This document shows, piece after piece, positions 22,898 to 33,729 of a DNA stretch of 64,000 bases. Made by a program: the position numbers and the translations under genes. Each line of letters starts with the position of its first letter. Positions within the stretch are counted from its first letter, which is position 1. The notes under the pieces were generated by a model. The model saw only the letters and a program-made list of their open reading frames with translations. It searched no databases and was not told where the DNA came from. The stretch is from contig MU858168.1 of assembly GCA_033297075.1 (NCBI GenBank), positions 1 to 64,000 on the forward strand, read 5' to 3'. Source of the stretch: Rhypophila decipiens. Lineage: Eukaryota > Ascomycota > Sordariomycetes > Sordariales > Naviculisporaceae.

Positions 22898-24304
22898 ATG
22901 GCATCCCAAGCGAAAATCACCAACAGGTTCGACTCCTTGAGATTGGAGTATTCTGAATCTGAAGAGGAGGTTCCAGTTGAGGCTGGCGAGGAGTCTGACT
23001 CTGACGTCTCAGTTGAGGTTGGCCGGAATTCCGACTCGGAGGAGGACTTCGCAATCGGGGCTGGCTTGGACGCCTTGAAAGAGACTGTGTGGCGTCAAAA
23101 GATCACCTCATGCCCGGAATACGAGATCATCGCAAATCTCGTGCCCGAGGATGACAAGAGCGCCTCCGTGGAGGAGACTATCAACGCCATCGTCGAGATC
23201 ACCAAAGACTGCCTGCAAAAGTGGGTTGACGGAGAGAAACGACCAACCGCTGAAACGACGGTTAGACTGCTCGAGAAGATGGAACATGACATTTCTCGTC
23301 ACGTCGCCGTCACCTGGTCCAGCGTCATGGAACTCGCCAACGCCACGCCCCGTGAGTGGCAGGGAAAGCTACTGGAGTTCACTCTTCAGCTCGAAAAGAC
23401 GAACGTCAAGGGCCCTGGCTCCAAGCATGATAAGCATTTGACTCATCAGCGCGAGCGGGTATGGACAAGCGGGTCTGCAAGCGCGATTGCCCCCGTCTAT
23501 CGCGAACTAGAGGAAACGACCGAGGAACCGGAAAATCACAAGAGACGGTCCTCAAAGCGAGACCTCTACTTGGCCCTCTCTCCAGAGCAAGCGGAACGTA
23601 ACGGGAACCTGATCTCTTTCGGGGCACAATATATTGACGCTACCGCCAGGAAACAGTCTTTTGACAGCAGGCTCCTCTGGGCTATCCACGCCCACATCGC
23701 GCCTGCGGTGCGGCCGTTCTATACCCCCCTGTGGAAGAACAAAGGCCGTGCCAAGATCCCGGAGCCGCTCGTGCAAGCCGCATGCCTCCGGCTCAACTAC
23801 GCCGGTGACAAGCTGTGGGAATGGGCAGTGAAAAAGGACGACTGGGAGCGACGCAACGGTATTCACCCAGACGAAACTAAGGAGCGGGAGATCGGCTGCC
23901 TAACCATCCACAACTACAAGGAGTGGTTCAAGGTGCTCGACAAACTCCTCAAGAGCCAGGGACGGGGCAACGTCTGGATGTACCGCAACAAAAGGCTCAG
24001 CGACGCCAATGAAGCCCTGCTGGCCGAGACATTGACCAGGATGCATCGGGCCATCAAGACGGGGCCCCAGCCGGACAAGACCATCGAGTGGGAGACGGCT
24101 TACAAGGAGAGGATGGAGTTCATTGATAGTTATCGGGTTAATAAAAGCGATCAAGACTCGGATGCGTACTACAGCTCGTCGTATGACCCGGAAGAGGATC
24201 TTGACCCTGTGAGCCCAAATTTTAATCGACACGCTTTTGAGCAGCGCCATTTCTCGGGCCCTGCTCACGAGAAGGGTCGGGTCAAGGGAAGGATTCGCAA
24301 GTAA
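22898..24304 (+). CDS. Uncharacterised paralog A (DUF3632-like), 468 aa
   Basis: Intronless. ATG 22898 (AACAATGG) was chosen over an in-frame ATG at 22808 because paralog B starts at the equivalent point: A begins MASQAKITNRFDSLRLEYSE, B begins MTTEAQVTKKFDSLKLDSES. An acidic Glu/Ser-rich N-terminal region precedes an alpha-helical body. Shared marks are YEII, SVEETINAIVEITKDCLQKW, SRHVAVTWSSVMELA, a KLLEFTLQLEKTNV block, RVWTS, LLWAIHAHIAPAV, PEPLVQAACLRL and a final DKTIEWETAYKER. The tail is acidic, then basic (KGRVKGRIRK). The YxII...W...LLxF pattern loosely resembles the fungal DUF3632 family; that is a guess. Function unknown. It is tandem with B, and both lie directly upstream of an NLR gene. 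Confidence 0.85.
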   Translation: MASQAKITNRFDSLRLEYSESEEEVPVEAGEESDSDVSVEVGRNSDSEEDFAIGAGLDALKETVWRQKITSCPEYEIIANLVPEDDKSASVEETINAIVEITKDCLQKWVDGEKRPTAETTVRLLEKMEHDISRHVAVTWSSVMELANATPREWQGKLLEFTLQLEKTNVKGPGSKHDKHLTHQRERVWTSGSASAIAPVYRELEETTEEPENHKRRSSKRDLYLALSPEQAERNGNLISFGAQYIDATARKQSFDSRLLWAIHAHIAPAVRPFYTPLWKNKGRAKIPEPLVQAACLRLNYAGDKLWEWAVKKDDWERRNGIHPDETKEREIGCLTIHNYKEWFKVLDKLLKSQGRGNVWMYRNKRLSDANEALLAETLTRMHRAIKTGPQPDKTIEWETAYKERMEFIDSYRVNKSDQDSDAYYSSSYDPEEDLDPVSPNFNRHAFEQRHFSGPAHEKGRVKGRIRK

Positions 24305-24976
24305 GAGGTTCGGGACAGCGGGATATTGACAAAGGATTAGGAGCGCAACATCCCACCTGTTCTTTTCTTTGTTAAGGGGTGCCTTGGTACGCGCAGACAA
24401 GATGAGGTTTCCTTGCCTTGGTTTGACTTTAAGAACTTTGCGAATTGGTGTTTTGAGTAATCCTCCTTTCTTCTCTGGTATCGAAAACTCTGGTTAAAAC
24501 ATCAACCCTTACCACCCATTTCACAATAATATATACTTTACTCTCTCTCTCTCTCTCGCTTTGACACTTCTTTTGAATGACGGAACGGCTGGGAATTAAT
24601 GGAATTCTTTGTCTAGCCATTTTACAAGATCTATCAAAGGAGAAGCGGCTGGTTCCCTGCCGGTGAAAGAAGCGTCGGGATATCGACCTCGGGATCTGAG
24701 TCAATTACCCAATCGTGTTTGGGATATTCCTTCCCCAATGAATACAGTATACTCTCAACGGTCCGAAATGGGTTAAGTGCCTCTGAGCCGAACATGTGTT
24801 TGTTCCTAGCCTACGATATATAAACAGTACCGAGATTTTCTAGCCTTGTTTGCTCCATTATCTGTCATTGACCATAAAGGGTCACCGGTCCCCAGCTTAC
24901 TGCTTTTGCCAGCATTGTTGAAAGTTCCCGAAACCCTACCACTCACATTGTAGAAACCCTGATCCTTTCACTCACA
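24305..24976. other. Intergenic between paralogs A and B
   Basis: Contains a (CT)8 microsatellite at 24541-24557 and the TATA box of paralog B at 24817-24824. No gene. Confidence 0.6.
24817..24824 (+). promoter_or_regulatory. TATA box of paralog B
   Basis: TATATAAA lies 160 bases upstream of the ATG at 24977, similar to the element before paralog A. Confidence 0.55.
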
Positions 24977-26143
24977 ATGACAACCGAAGCACAAGTCACC
25001 AAGAAGTTTGACTCCTTGAAGCTAGACTCGGAGTCTGATCGCGAAGTAGAGGGAACCCACAAGTATGGCATCGAGTGGCTAAAAGACGCCAGCTGGCGGG
25101 AAAACATCCCCTCTCTGCCAGAATACAAGATCATCAACAAAATGCAAGTCGTAGCAGAGGACGACTCGGCCGCCTCGGTAGACGAAACAGTCAGCGCCAT
25201 CGTCGAGCTCACCAAGCAGAGCCTGCAAACATGGGCCGAGAAGACAAAAGTCCCATCAGGCAGTGTCATCGATTCCATGAAAAAAGCGCCAACCCGCCAC
25301 GTCGCCGCAACATGGACCAGCGTCCTCGAACTAGCCATGACAGCCACCAACCCCGAGTTCCTAGAAAAGCTCCTAGAATTCTCCACCAAACTCATGAAGA
25401 CAGACGTCAAGCCCCCTACCGCCCTACACAAGGCCTACCTGGCCAGCAAAAACGAGCGGCTCTGGACAAGCAGGCAAGCAGACCTAGGGTACTACCTCTG
25501 GACAGAACTAGTCGATCACACCGATACACAGGTTTACACCGAACCCGACTTCCTCTCTGCCGCCCAACAATCCCGTCTCACCAACCTCGTAACCCTCGCA
25601 GCAAAATACGTGCGCGAAACAACCACAGACGGACCCTGGGCCACAGGCATGATATCCTGGGCCATAAGCCAGCACATCGCACCCGTAATCGAACCCGCCG
25701 AAAACGACGCCTTCGAGCCCGAACTCCCCGAGTCACTCGTCCAAGCGGCTTGCATCTGGCTAAGCGAGTGTGCCATGCCGTTCTGGGAAAAAGCGGTACA
25801 CATCGACGACGACCTTGCCCTCCGCGGGTATGATCCCCATGATGTGGAGGAGCTCGACACATTGCGTGTGGTCAACGTGTGCAAATGGAACTATGCGCTG
25901 GAAAAGTTCATTGGTGCTCAGAACAGTAAGCACGGGGGTAACAAGTTCATGCAGGGGATGAAGAAGCTCTCGAAAGAAAATTTTGAGTTGTTGTGCAATG
26001 CTAATTTGGACTTGTGGCTGGCGATGGAATCGGGAGTGTACACTGATGAGGATATTGATTGGAGGAAGATTAGGGACGAGAGGCTGAGGGAGCATGAGGA
26101 AGCGCTTCGTGATGATTATGATCCTCACGGATACATGGGTTAA
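24977..26143 (+). CDS. Uncharacterised paralog B (DUF3632-like), 388 aa
   Basis: Intronless tandem relative of the gene at 22898. It keeps the same order of blocks: FDSLKLDSESD, YKIINKMQ, SVDETVSAIVELTKQSLQTW, TRHVAATWTSVLELA, KLLEFSTKLMKTDV, RLWTS, MISWAISQHIAPV, PESLVQAACIWL, and a late DIDWRKIRDERLREHEE. The acidic N-terminal stretch is shorter than in A, and a segment of A around residues 205-230 is absent. No signal peptide, membrane segment or catalytic motif is visible; the protein appears helical and soluble. It ends 0.73 kb before the NLR start on the same strand. Proximity suggests but does not prove a functional link with the NLR. Function unknown. Confidence 0.85.
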   Translation: MTTEAQVTKKFDSLKLDSESDREVEGTHKYGIEWLKDASWRENIPSLPEYKIINKMQVVAEDDSAASVDETVSAIVELTKQSLQTWAEKTKVPSGSVIDSMKKAPTRHVAATWTSVLELAMTATNPEFLEKLLEFSTKLMKTDVKPPTALHKAYLASKNERLWTSRQADLGYYLWTELVDHTDTQVYTEPDFLSAAQQSRLTNLVTLAAKYVRETTTDGPWATGMISWAISQHIAPVIEPAENDAFEPELPESLVQAACIWLSECAMPFWEKAVHIDDDLALRGYDPHDVEELDTLRVVNVCKWNYALEKFIGAQNSKHGGNKFMQGMKKLSKENFELLCNANLDLWLAMESGVYTDEDIDWRKIRDERLREHEEALRDDYDPHGYMG

Positions 26144-26869
26144 GTGATGATCAGGCTTTTTGACAGTGTTTTGCAGTGAATTAGGAATATTTCAAGAAAA
26201 GATATAGTACCTGTCTTTGGTATCCCGTTCTCTGATGATTGCTGTAGAAGAATTTGACAATGCAGACCAAGATCTCGAACATCCATGTTAGAAGAGCCAT
26301 GTCTTGGGCGCGGGAAATCAAAAATGCGGCTAGATTAAGGGAGAAGATTTATAAGTGAATAGTCTTATCTGGAAACAAGGGCTTCGAGAATAAAGACATA
26401 ACTGAAGTTAGCCTTATGATTGCCCATCTTTATTTTTGAAGACAAGAGAGGGCTTCTACCAAGCTTCTCCTTTAATACCAATTCTTCAATCATGTATGAT
26501 GTTGAGATCTTGTTGTACTTGGCTTATGTGTTTGAGCTATTGGTATTGAAGCACATGGTCAAGCGCCTCAGAGCAGCACTGTGACAGAGCCGGATTCGGA
26601 CTTATGTGGAGATATATCCGGGCCAAGGAATGCGGCTGAGTGAATTGGTTAGCCTGCTCCGGATTTTCAATAGTCCGGCATATGTTTCGAGGTTTCAGCT
26701 GAGATGTGCTCAAATCCGCATGGTTATAAAGGGGATTGAGCTTGATGAGGGGTATGTCTCCAACGTCTCTTCGGTGTGAGGCTTCTCAGAAATTAGTCCT
26801 GAAAACTTCAACTTCTCCAGAACCCCAAAGGACGCAAGAATATACCTTGACCTTTTGAAATAGAACGAC
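26144..26869. other. Intergenic upstream of NLR gene
   Basis: No gene. TATAAA at 26725-26730, about 140 bases before the NLR start, is a plausible core promoter. Confidence 0.55.
26725..26730 (+). promoter_or_regulatory. TATA box of NLR gene
   Basis: TATAAA 140 bases upstream of the ATG at 26870; the position fits a fungal core promoter. Confidence 0.5.
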
Positions 26870-29800
26870 ATGGCAGATAGCGACTTGCGCGTTGCTGACG
26901 AGGGGATTACGTGTCTGCACACAGGTGGTGCGAACCCGATTGCAGAGTGAGGCAATTCCAGCTGCCGCTCGATCAGTTATAGAGCGTAACGACTAACGTC
27001 ATGACTTTCTCAACAGTATCGTCTTTGTGCATGGCCTGGGCGGTCATCCTAAAAGAACGTGGTCGGCAGAACCATCAGGACCGAAAGTCAATGGTCGAAT
27101 ACGAAGCATCTGGAAAATCGGGCTTTCTCGATCCAAAAGTCATACAACGTCATCCGAACCCGCTCCTGTTCCCAGCAACGTCTTTTGGCCTTGTCATCTT
27201 CTGCCAGACGACATATCCGAGGCCAGAATCATGACATATGGCTACTATTCCAGCCCTGCTGGTCCTTCGCAAGACAATCTCTACACCTTGAGCAAGAATC
27301 TGCTCATCAGTGTGGCCAACGAGCGAATTGGAGCGCCGTCGAGACCTCTGCTTTTCATCGCCCACAGTCTAGGTGGCATCCTGACCAAGTTTGCATTGAG
27401 GATATCGCAGGACTGCACCGGTGGGGCCGATGCTTGGATGAAAGCTGTGAGAGAGTCGGCAGTTGGCGTGATCTTCTTTGCGACTCCGCACTCGGGATCA
27501 GAACTGGCGAGTTGGGGAGAGTTGTTGCGGCGTATGGCGAGCGTGTTCACTGTCACGAACCCCAAGCTCCTTGCTGCCTTGAACTCGCAGGCGGACAATG
27601 GCCAGTTGGAGGAGCTAAGGACGAGTTTTGTCAAAATGTTGGGTCCAAGTTCGGAAGGAAAGTTTCGCGTTTTCAGTTTCCGTGAGACAAAGCCCCTGGT
27701 CAATGGACCCGCGGGACCTCTGGCAACCTTGGTATGTTATTCCGTTCATCTGAAAATACCGGCCCTGGTCGTGGGGTCGCTACTCGGGGCGACCATGGCA
27801 GACTGCTGACAAGGACCACAGGTTGTCCCACTAGCATCGTCCGACATTGCGTCAGAATGGGCGACTGGCCGGACGGTTGCGGCGAACCACCGCGATATAT
27901 GCAGGTTTGTCGATGCAAACGATGCCAAGTATACAATGTTCATCCAGGAGCTGAAACGGTTCCTTGATGATGTTAAACAAGCCGGAGGTATGTAATTGAT
28001 GTTACTTAGTGTCTAGCTTTGTTGTAGAAGTGGTGACATTGACAACCCACCAAGCGAAACTAGGCAGACCCCCTCCCCAGACCCTACTCACGCCCGACGT
28101 ACGCATATTTCTGCGATCCCAGGCGAGTCCTCACGATAAAAGCTGTGAGTGGATTCTGAGCCATCCCAAATTCGAGGACTGGATCCAGTCCAAGGACATA
28201 CATACCATACATGTGGTTGGCGAGCCGGGATGTGGCAAATCAACTGCTGCCGCCTGGCTGTTTCGGAACTGCCGACACTGGTGTCCTGAGAGTCGAAGAT
28301 GCGCCATCTTTTCGTTCCAGTCTGGGAGGAAGGACAACAACTCATCTTCGGCTTGGACCTCCTTCGATGGACAACTGGCCGGTGAGGATGTGTCTGGCGT
28401 CGAAGGGTCGCGAGAGTGGTCTCATGCTCATTTGGTGGCGGAGGACCGCTTCCCCTCCAGGTTGAAGGGTATTTCGGCAGTCTATCTCATCGACGCTGTA
28501 GACGAGTGTGACCAGAAGACAACTGGGGACTTTCTGCAGTCGCTGTCGGAACTCGTACGGCAAAGCGAAACGGGCCCCGCCAAAGTCTTGCTTTTCAGTC
28601 GCCACACCATGCTCTCAAAGATTGACGCCTGTTTCAAGCCCAGTGTGGTGCACCGTATTGAACTGAACTCGGAGGAGGAGCAAATTCGGAACGTGCAGAA
28701 GTATATCAAGGCCGGAGTTGAGATATTGTGCGACTCGAGGCCAGGATTGTCTGAGTTCCAGCAACATATGTTCGACGAACTCGTCGAACGAAGCTCGGGC
28801 ATCTACCTCCTTCCCGCCCTGACTCTTGAGGCTTTGGCAAAGTCCAAAGGCTCCCCGGCGGAAATACGAAAGATCCTCGGCGGCCTACCCCAGAATCTGC
28901 AGGCAATATACTCAGATGCTCTCCGCAAGGTCAGCCACCAAGACCGTGAGCGGGTCTCGTGCATGTTATTATGGCTAGTCTTTGCTGTGCGTCCGCTCCG
29001 CGAGAGCGAGATCTCGGCCGCCATCGAGTTTTGCTGCGCGAAACGCGATTTCAATTCGCTGAAAGACCTTGACGACGAAGTCAGCCGTGATATTCTAGGC
29101 ACAAGTGGCATCTCCGAGCTTGTTGGCCCGCTGATCAAGACGACAGCGGATGGGTTCGTGTCAGTGGTGCATTCCTCAGCCAGAGAGTACATCCTGGCGC
29201 TGGCAAGCCGTTCAGACTCTGGTGCTGGAGTTTCCTCTGAGGAAAACTCGTGGGTCTGGGAAGGCTTGATTTCGGGAAGTGGGGCCGGGCTGGACCTGCC
29301 TACATTAGCTGCGCGCGCCCTTTCCTCACATTGCCTGGAATTAGCCGACTTCATCGAGAACGAGTCGTTCCTTCTCTCAGTAAGCCAGATGAGCTCTGAC
29401 GCAGCTTCCCCGCCAGGACGACCACAAAAACCACAGGGCGGCGTCCTTTCACTGGTCAAATACTCTGTCGAGAATCTGCCAGACCACATCCGCCAATGTT
29501 CCCCACCTCGCGCTCCTCACATATCCTTGAGATCGGAGCCCTGGGTCCGATTTGCGCTGTTTTTGGAGCGAAAGCCACGAGGTCGAGGAGATATCTGGAT
29601 GAAGACCTTTTGGGCATTGAGGGATCCTACACAGGAGTATGACCATGACCTCACACCGCTTTACTTCTGCTGCGCGCTTGATCTTGCCCAATGTGTAGCT
29701 CAATTGCTACCGAGCTCTGGATTTCCCCGTCGCAGTCCAGCTGGAATATTCTGCGAGAGTGCATCTGACAAACAACTGACTAGCCAATATCTCACAGCGG

Positions 29801-31896
29801 TGGTCGTTGCCTCCATGTTTGGCAACGTGGACATTCTTGTCATGCTTTGTGAAGAGCATCACACACCCGTCAACCTGAACTCGCCAAACCTTGTTTCAGC
29901 TGCCATGAGTTCAAGTCCAGCCTTTTCAACACCAGCCTCTTTGGCTCCAGCTTTTTCAATACCAGGCTCTTTAGCTCCAGCCTTTTCAACGCCTGCTGAT
30001 CCGTTTCTGGGCTTTTCTACGCCTGCCTCTCCAACACCGGCCTTTGTGAGTTCCATCAACCTGACCGATACAAGAACCAACGACAAATCTTCGGTGAATA
30101 AATCCATCCGGTCTCGGCTCGGATCTGGAAGGTGGGGTAGCAATGCTGTACAAATAGCGGTACCGAACGAAACAGCGACAACGACGGAGCCCGGCAGTTA
30201 CCAGCCTCTATTCACCGCTACCAGATATGGCCAGGTGGCTGCAATAGACTACCTTGTTAAGCGAGGTTGCGATCTCTTCGAGGAGGATAAGGATGGTGAT
30301 ACTGGCGGCGGTGCAGACCCTACCAGCACGAGAACGAAAAGAATCGCCCTTGAGGTTGCGATAGACGGCAAGAACCATGCCGCGGCTTCCGCTCTCTACC
30401 GACACCACACTAAAGATTGGTGGACCACCCAAAAGCTTTTAGCCAGGTTTCTATTCGCTGATTCACCGGCATCTGAACAAAACTTGCGGCGCCTGAGCTA
30501 TCTTGTTAAACTCATACCAGAGCTTTTGGGCCCATCCTTGCGGGTCATGACGACGGGAGGGTATTCTGGGACCTCAATCCTTCACATCTCGGCCACATTG
30601 GGCGATGTTGCAGTATTCAAGGCCCTCACCGGTCTCTGGAGACGTAGCAACCCGGAGTCGGCCTATTTCCCCTTGGACTCGGAAGGGCGTCATCCACTAC
30701 ACTACGCCGCCAACGCTCGGCAGACTCACAACATTGAATGCATCATACAAACCGACCCCGAGTCACTGCTGTCCACTGACTCTGGAGGCCTAAATTGTCT
30801 TTTTTATGCAATCACTCACATGGAGCTGCTGACTTGGTCTGGCCAATATCGGACACAGACTTCCCTCGACGATGTACTGCACGTTTTGGTCGGCCGTGTT
30901 AGCTCAGATGAAGCTCGCGATGCCTTGGTAGGGTCAGCCATCACGTCTCTGGTAGATGACAAATCCCGGAACTCATACTCCCGATCTACCGAGCCCTTGC
31001 AGCAAAAGATAGATACCCTGCTCTCACTTGCGGCTCCTGGTCTCCGCATAGGCAAGGACTTTTTGCACAATGCCTTGGCGGCTGGTGTCACTTTGGATCT
31101 TGTCCTGAAGATCAGCGCGGAGGATGCCTATGATTTCGTTGACTTGAAAGGGCAGAATGCACTACATGTATTCGCCGCTGCAGGAGGGACTTGGAACGGC
31201 AAGTCGGGTATTGGTCAATTACTAGAGGCCTTCAAAGGACGGATAAACGACCAGGATTCCAGCGGCAAGACCGCGCTCCATCTCGCGCTAAAGTCGCAGC
31301 AATATGGACAGTCAAGCGAGATTTTGTTTCAAGTGAACCTTTTGCTATCTTGCGGTGCCTCGGTTGACGGCCCAGCCGACGACGCCGGGAATTCACCAAT
31401 CGCCGAAGCTGCTAAGCTCATCATTCTGCGTCGCCGCAACAAGATGCCCAGACTTGGGAACTCCATTCCTGGACTGATCAGCCTTCTTATCTCAAAGACC
31501 GGACGAGAGGGTTCCAGAACTGCAATGGAGAGATTACCGAACGAGGAATTGCTTGAACTCATAGGGGCACTGGTAACCCCATTCGGCCGTAATGTGAGCA
31601 ATGTACACTCGGAGTCTGTTGAGACTGATTGCGAGCTCCTCTCAGCCTCCCTCCCTCAGCAGAAACACTCTTTTTTGCTCGACCACGCCCTTGGTGAAAA
31701 AGAGAAGTCGGCTGAAGTGGTGATATTTTGCTGCAAAACCTGGTCCTCGCAGGAGCTTGAACAGGCCATCAACAACTTCGGCACTAAAACCATTAATGGT
31801 CTGCTTTACTTGGTGGAAAAGAAGAAGGACAGCAATGATGGACTTGGGGAATTGGAAAGGCTTTGCCAGGCTCGACTGAAGGAGATTTCTAAGTAG
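26870..31896 (+). CDS. Fungal NLR: SesB-type lipase - NACHT - ankyrin repeats, about 1,596 aa
   Basis: STAND-type receptor of the fungal NLR class. Exons 26870-26946, 27017-27731, 27822-27987 and 28064-31896; the last acceptor could instead be at 28026-28027, adding 12 residues. The N-terminal alpha/beta-hydrolase domain opens with DIVFVHGLGGHPKRTW and has the nucleophile motif AHSLGG (Ser143), as in SesB effector domains. The NACHT domain has Walker A GEPGCGKST (372-380) and Walker B VYLIDAVDECD (459-469). The part between them is short, about 80 residues, compared with the usual fungal NACHT. After a winged-helix-like region comes a linker with four 10-residue repeats. The C-terminal half has ankyrin-type units (QPLFTATRYGQVAAIDYLVKRG, HPLHYAAN, NALHVFAAAG, TALHLALKS). 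Such proteins are linked to heterokaryon incompatibility and immune-like cell death. Paralogs A and B lie upstream, and a broken paralog lies downstream. Confidence 0.88.
29917..30036 (+). repeat. In-frame 30-bp minisatellite in NLR linker
   Basis: Four consecutive 30-base units (29917-29946, 29947-29976, 29977-30006, 30007-30036) encode PAFSTPASLA, PAFSIPGSLA, PAFSTPADPF and LGFSTPASPT. The first two differ at only a few bases. Length change here would stay in frame and alter the spacing between NACHT and the ankyrin region. Confidence 0.8.
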
Positions 31897-32396
31897 ATTG
31901 TACTTTTATTTTAAGACTAGGGGTCTAGGCTGCAATACACACGTTACTAGTTTTATGGCCGGGATCCACTGCAGACGCTGACAGGGCTCAACTGTCAGGC
32001 TACCGTTGCTATGTTTACAACTCCTTCAGAAACCTCCGGAAGGCCACAAGCAATTATTCGGTCAAGGACTACTTGCTTCTGTGTCCATGCAATGACTCCT
32101 TGCCATCCCCGTGTGGTCGTTAAAGTCAAGAGTGAATTTTGGACCACGGGCGGCTTGAACAGTTCAGTAGACACAAAGATCGAACAAAGGGCGCGTGTAA
32201 TAGCCGCGTGTTTGATCAGTCTTTGATGACAAATAGACACCACGTGCCGCCGCGGCCCACGTATGTCTCAGCTGGTAGATAAAACAGCGCCCGAACGTCT
32301 AGTCTTATAACTGCTAGTCGTCAACTCCAACAATATTCACACTCGAGCTGACGGCCGCCTCTCAACACTTCCCATGTGTTACAGAACTCACAAACC
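31897..32396. other. Intergenic, 0.5 kb
   Basis: NLR 3' flank and promoter of the broken paralog. No gene. Confidence 0.6.
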
Positions 32397-33662
32397 ATGT
32401 GGAAAGTAAGTTTTCCCGCCGCATTCAAACTTGGCACCATCCAAGTCGAAATTCAATAGGCACTGACTATCATATTCACTTAGTTTCGTGAACGCCGGAA
32501 ATGGGGGAGGGACACAACCCCACCGCCCATAAAATCCAAAATCCCAGGCGACTTTCCGCCGGGCTGGCAGCGCCCCTACGCCCAATTCATGGAATACAAA
32601 GTCATCGAGTCCCTCACTTCCCAACCCGCCAACAGAAAATCCGTCAAGCGCGCCGTAAACCAGATTATCCGACGAACCTCGCGATGTCTCATCAAAATTG
32701 CCGACGACTTTCCAGAAGAAATAATCAACGTAGCCTATCACTTTATCCCCCGCGACCCGTTATCCCGACACGTCCTCCTGGTCTGGGCTTCCCTCCCACG
32801 CATTGCCTCTTTAACACCGCACGATAAACAACCCATCTTGATTGACTTTTTCAACACCCTCCGCAAAACAAACGCATAAAGCGGCGATGACCACCTCGAC
32901 AAGTTTATGCAAGACACCAAGCCAAAAGTCTGGTCCGATACTACAGATATACTCAGAGACCTGATAGAAGACCACATCTTTGATGCACACAATAAATTCT
33001 CCTCATATCCCTCTGGCTCCCCCAAAGAAATCGCTGCTCTGGAGAACAAGGCAGCCTTTGTCGCACAAATCCTCGCCACCCTCGGGCCTGAGGAAGAGTA
33101 GATCCTCCGCGAATATAAAAAGACATTTACACCCAAGGCCCGTTTGGTCTGGGTTAGTGATCTAGTATCGCATATTCACCGCGATCCAGAGAAATGTCAC
33201 CCCAAATTTCGAACCCTCCCTGAGCCGCTCCTCCGGTGCGCAGCCTTGTATCTCATCTATAATTCCACAAACTTGTACAAGGAATGTGTAAAAGCGACGA
33301 ATAAACAGCTCAGCAAGGGAGAGAATCCGGACTTGATTGACATACATGATATGGGATATTGTTCCTTTGAGAAATGGAAAGCTGCACTGCAGATTTGCCT
33401 CGACAATCAGCGCGATGGGATGAACAAGCTTATGGATGAACAAAAGAAGCTTTCCGCATATACGGAGAGTTTAGTTGGGCAAGCACTGGAAAAGATGAGC
33501 CAAGCAGAACGGGAGGGGCTAGAGCCAGATAAACTTGACTGGAGGGTTGTGAGGGAGAGGTTGAAGGAAGAGGAGGCCGCCCAGCACTCAACGAGCAATA
33601 AGGCTGTTAAGCTAAGGAGATTTCGGCCAAGGGTTGTAAAGGATTTGTCAGAGGGTAGGTAG
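32397..33662 (+). pseudogene. Broken paralog C of the A/B family (two in-frame stops)
   Basis: Exon 1 (32397-32405, three codons) and exon 2 (32484-33662) join with a GTAAGT donor and TTAG acceptor to a 395-codon frame, close to paralog B in length. It matches A and B in block order: EYKVIESL, SVKRAVNQIIRRTSRCL, SRHVLLVWASL, a PILIDFFNTLRKTNA block, KVWSDTTD, RLVWVSDLVSHI, PEPLLRCAALYL, and KLDWRVVRERLKEEE. The frame is interrupted at codon 135 (TAA, 32877-32879) and codon 209 (TAG, 33099-33101), with homology continuing in the same phase after each. Both stops could arise from Gln codons by C-to-T change at CpA, the preferred context of repeat-induced point mutation. No frameshift is seen. 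Unless the stops are read through or are assembly errors, only a 134-residue fragment would be made. Confidence 0.8.
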
Positions 33663-33729
33663 GAACTTGCTGGTAAATGAGGTGGTTTGGCCTCGTCTTA
33701 GACAAGCCCATTAGATATTTCTAGATATT

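Noticed and set aside
24541..24557. (CT)8 microsatellite
   Set aside because: An ordinary short simple repeat between paralogs A and B; not a finding by itself.
27988..28027. 40-base version of the third NLR intron
   Set aside because: In phase but shorter than every other intron in the window. The 76-base version ending at 28063 is preferred, though not proven.
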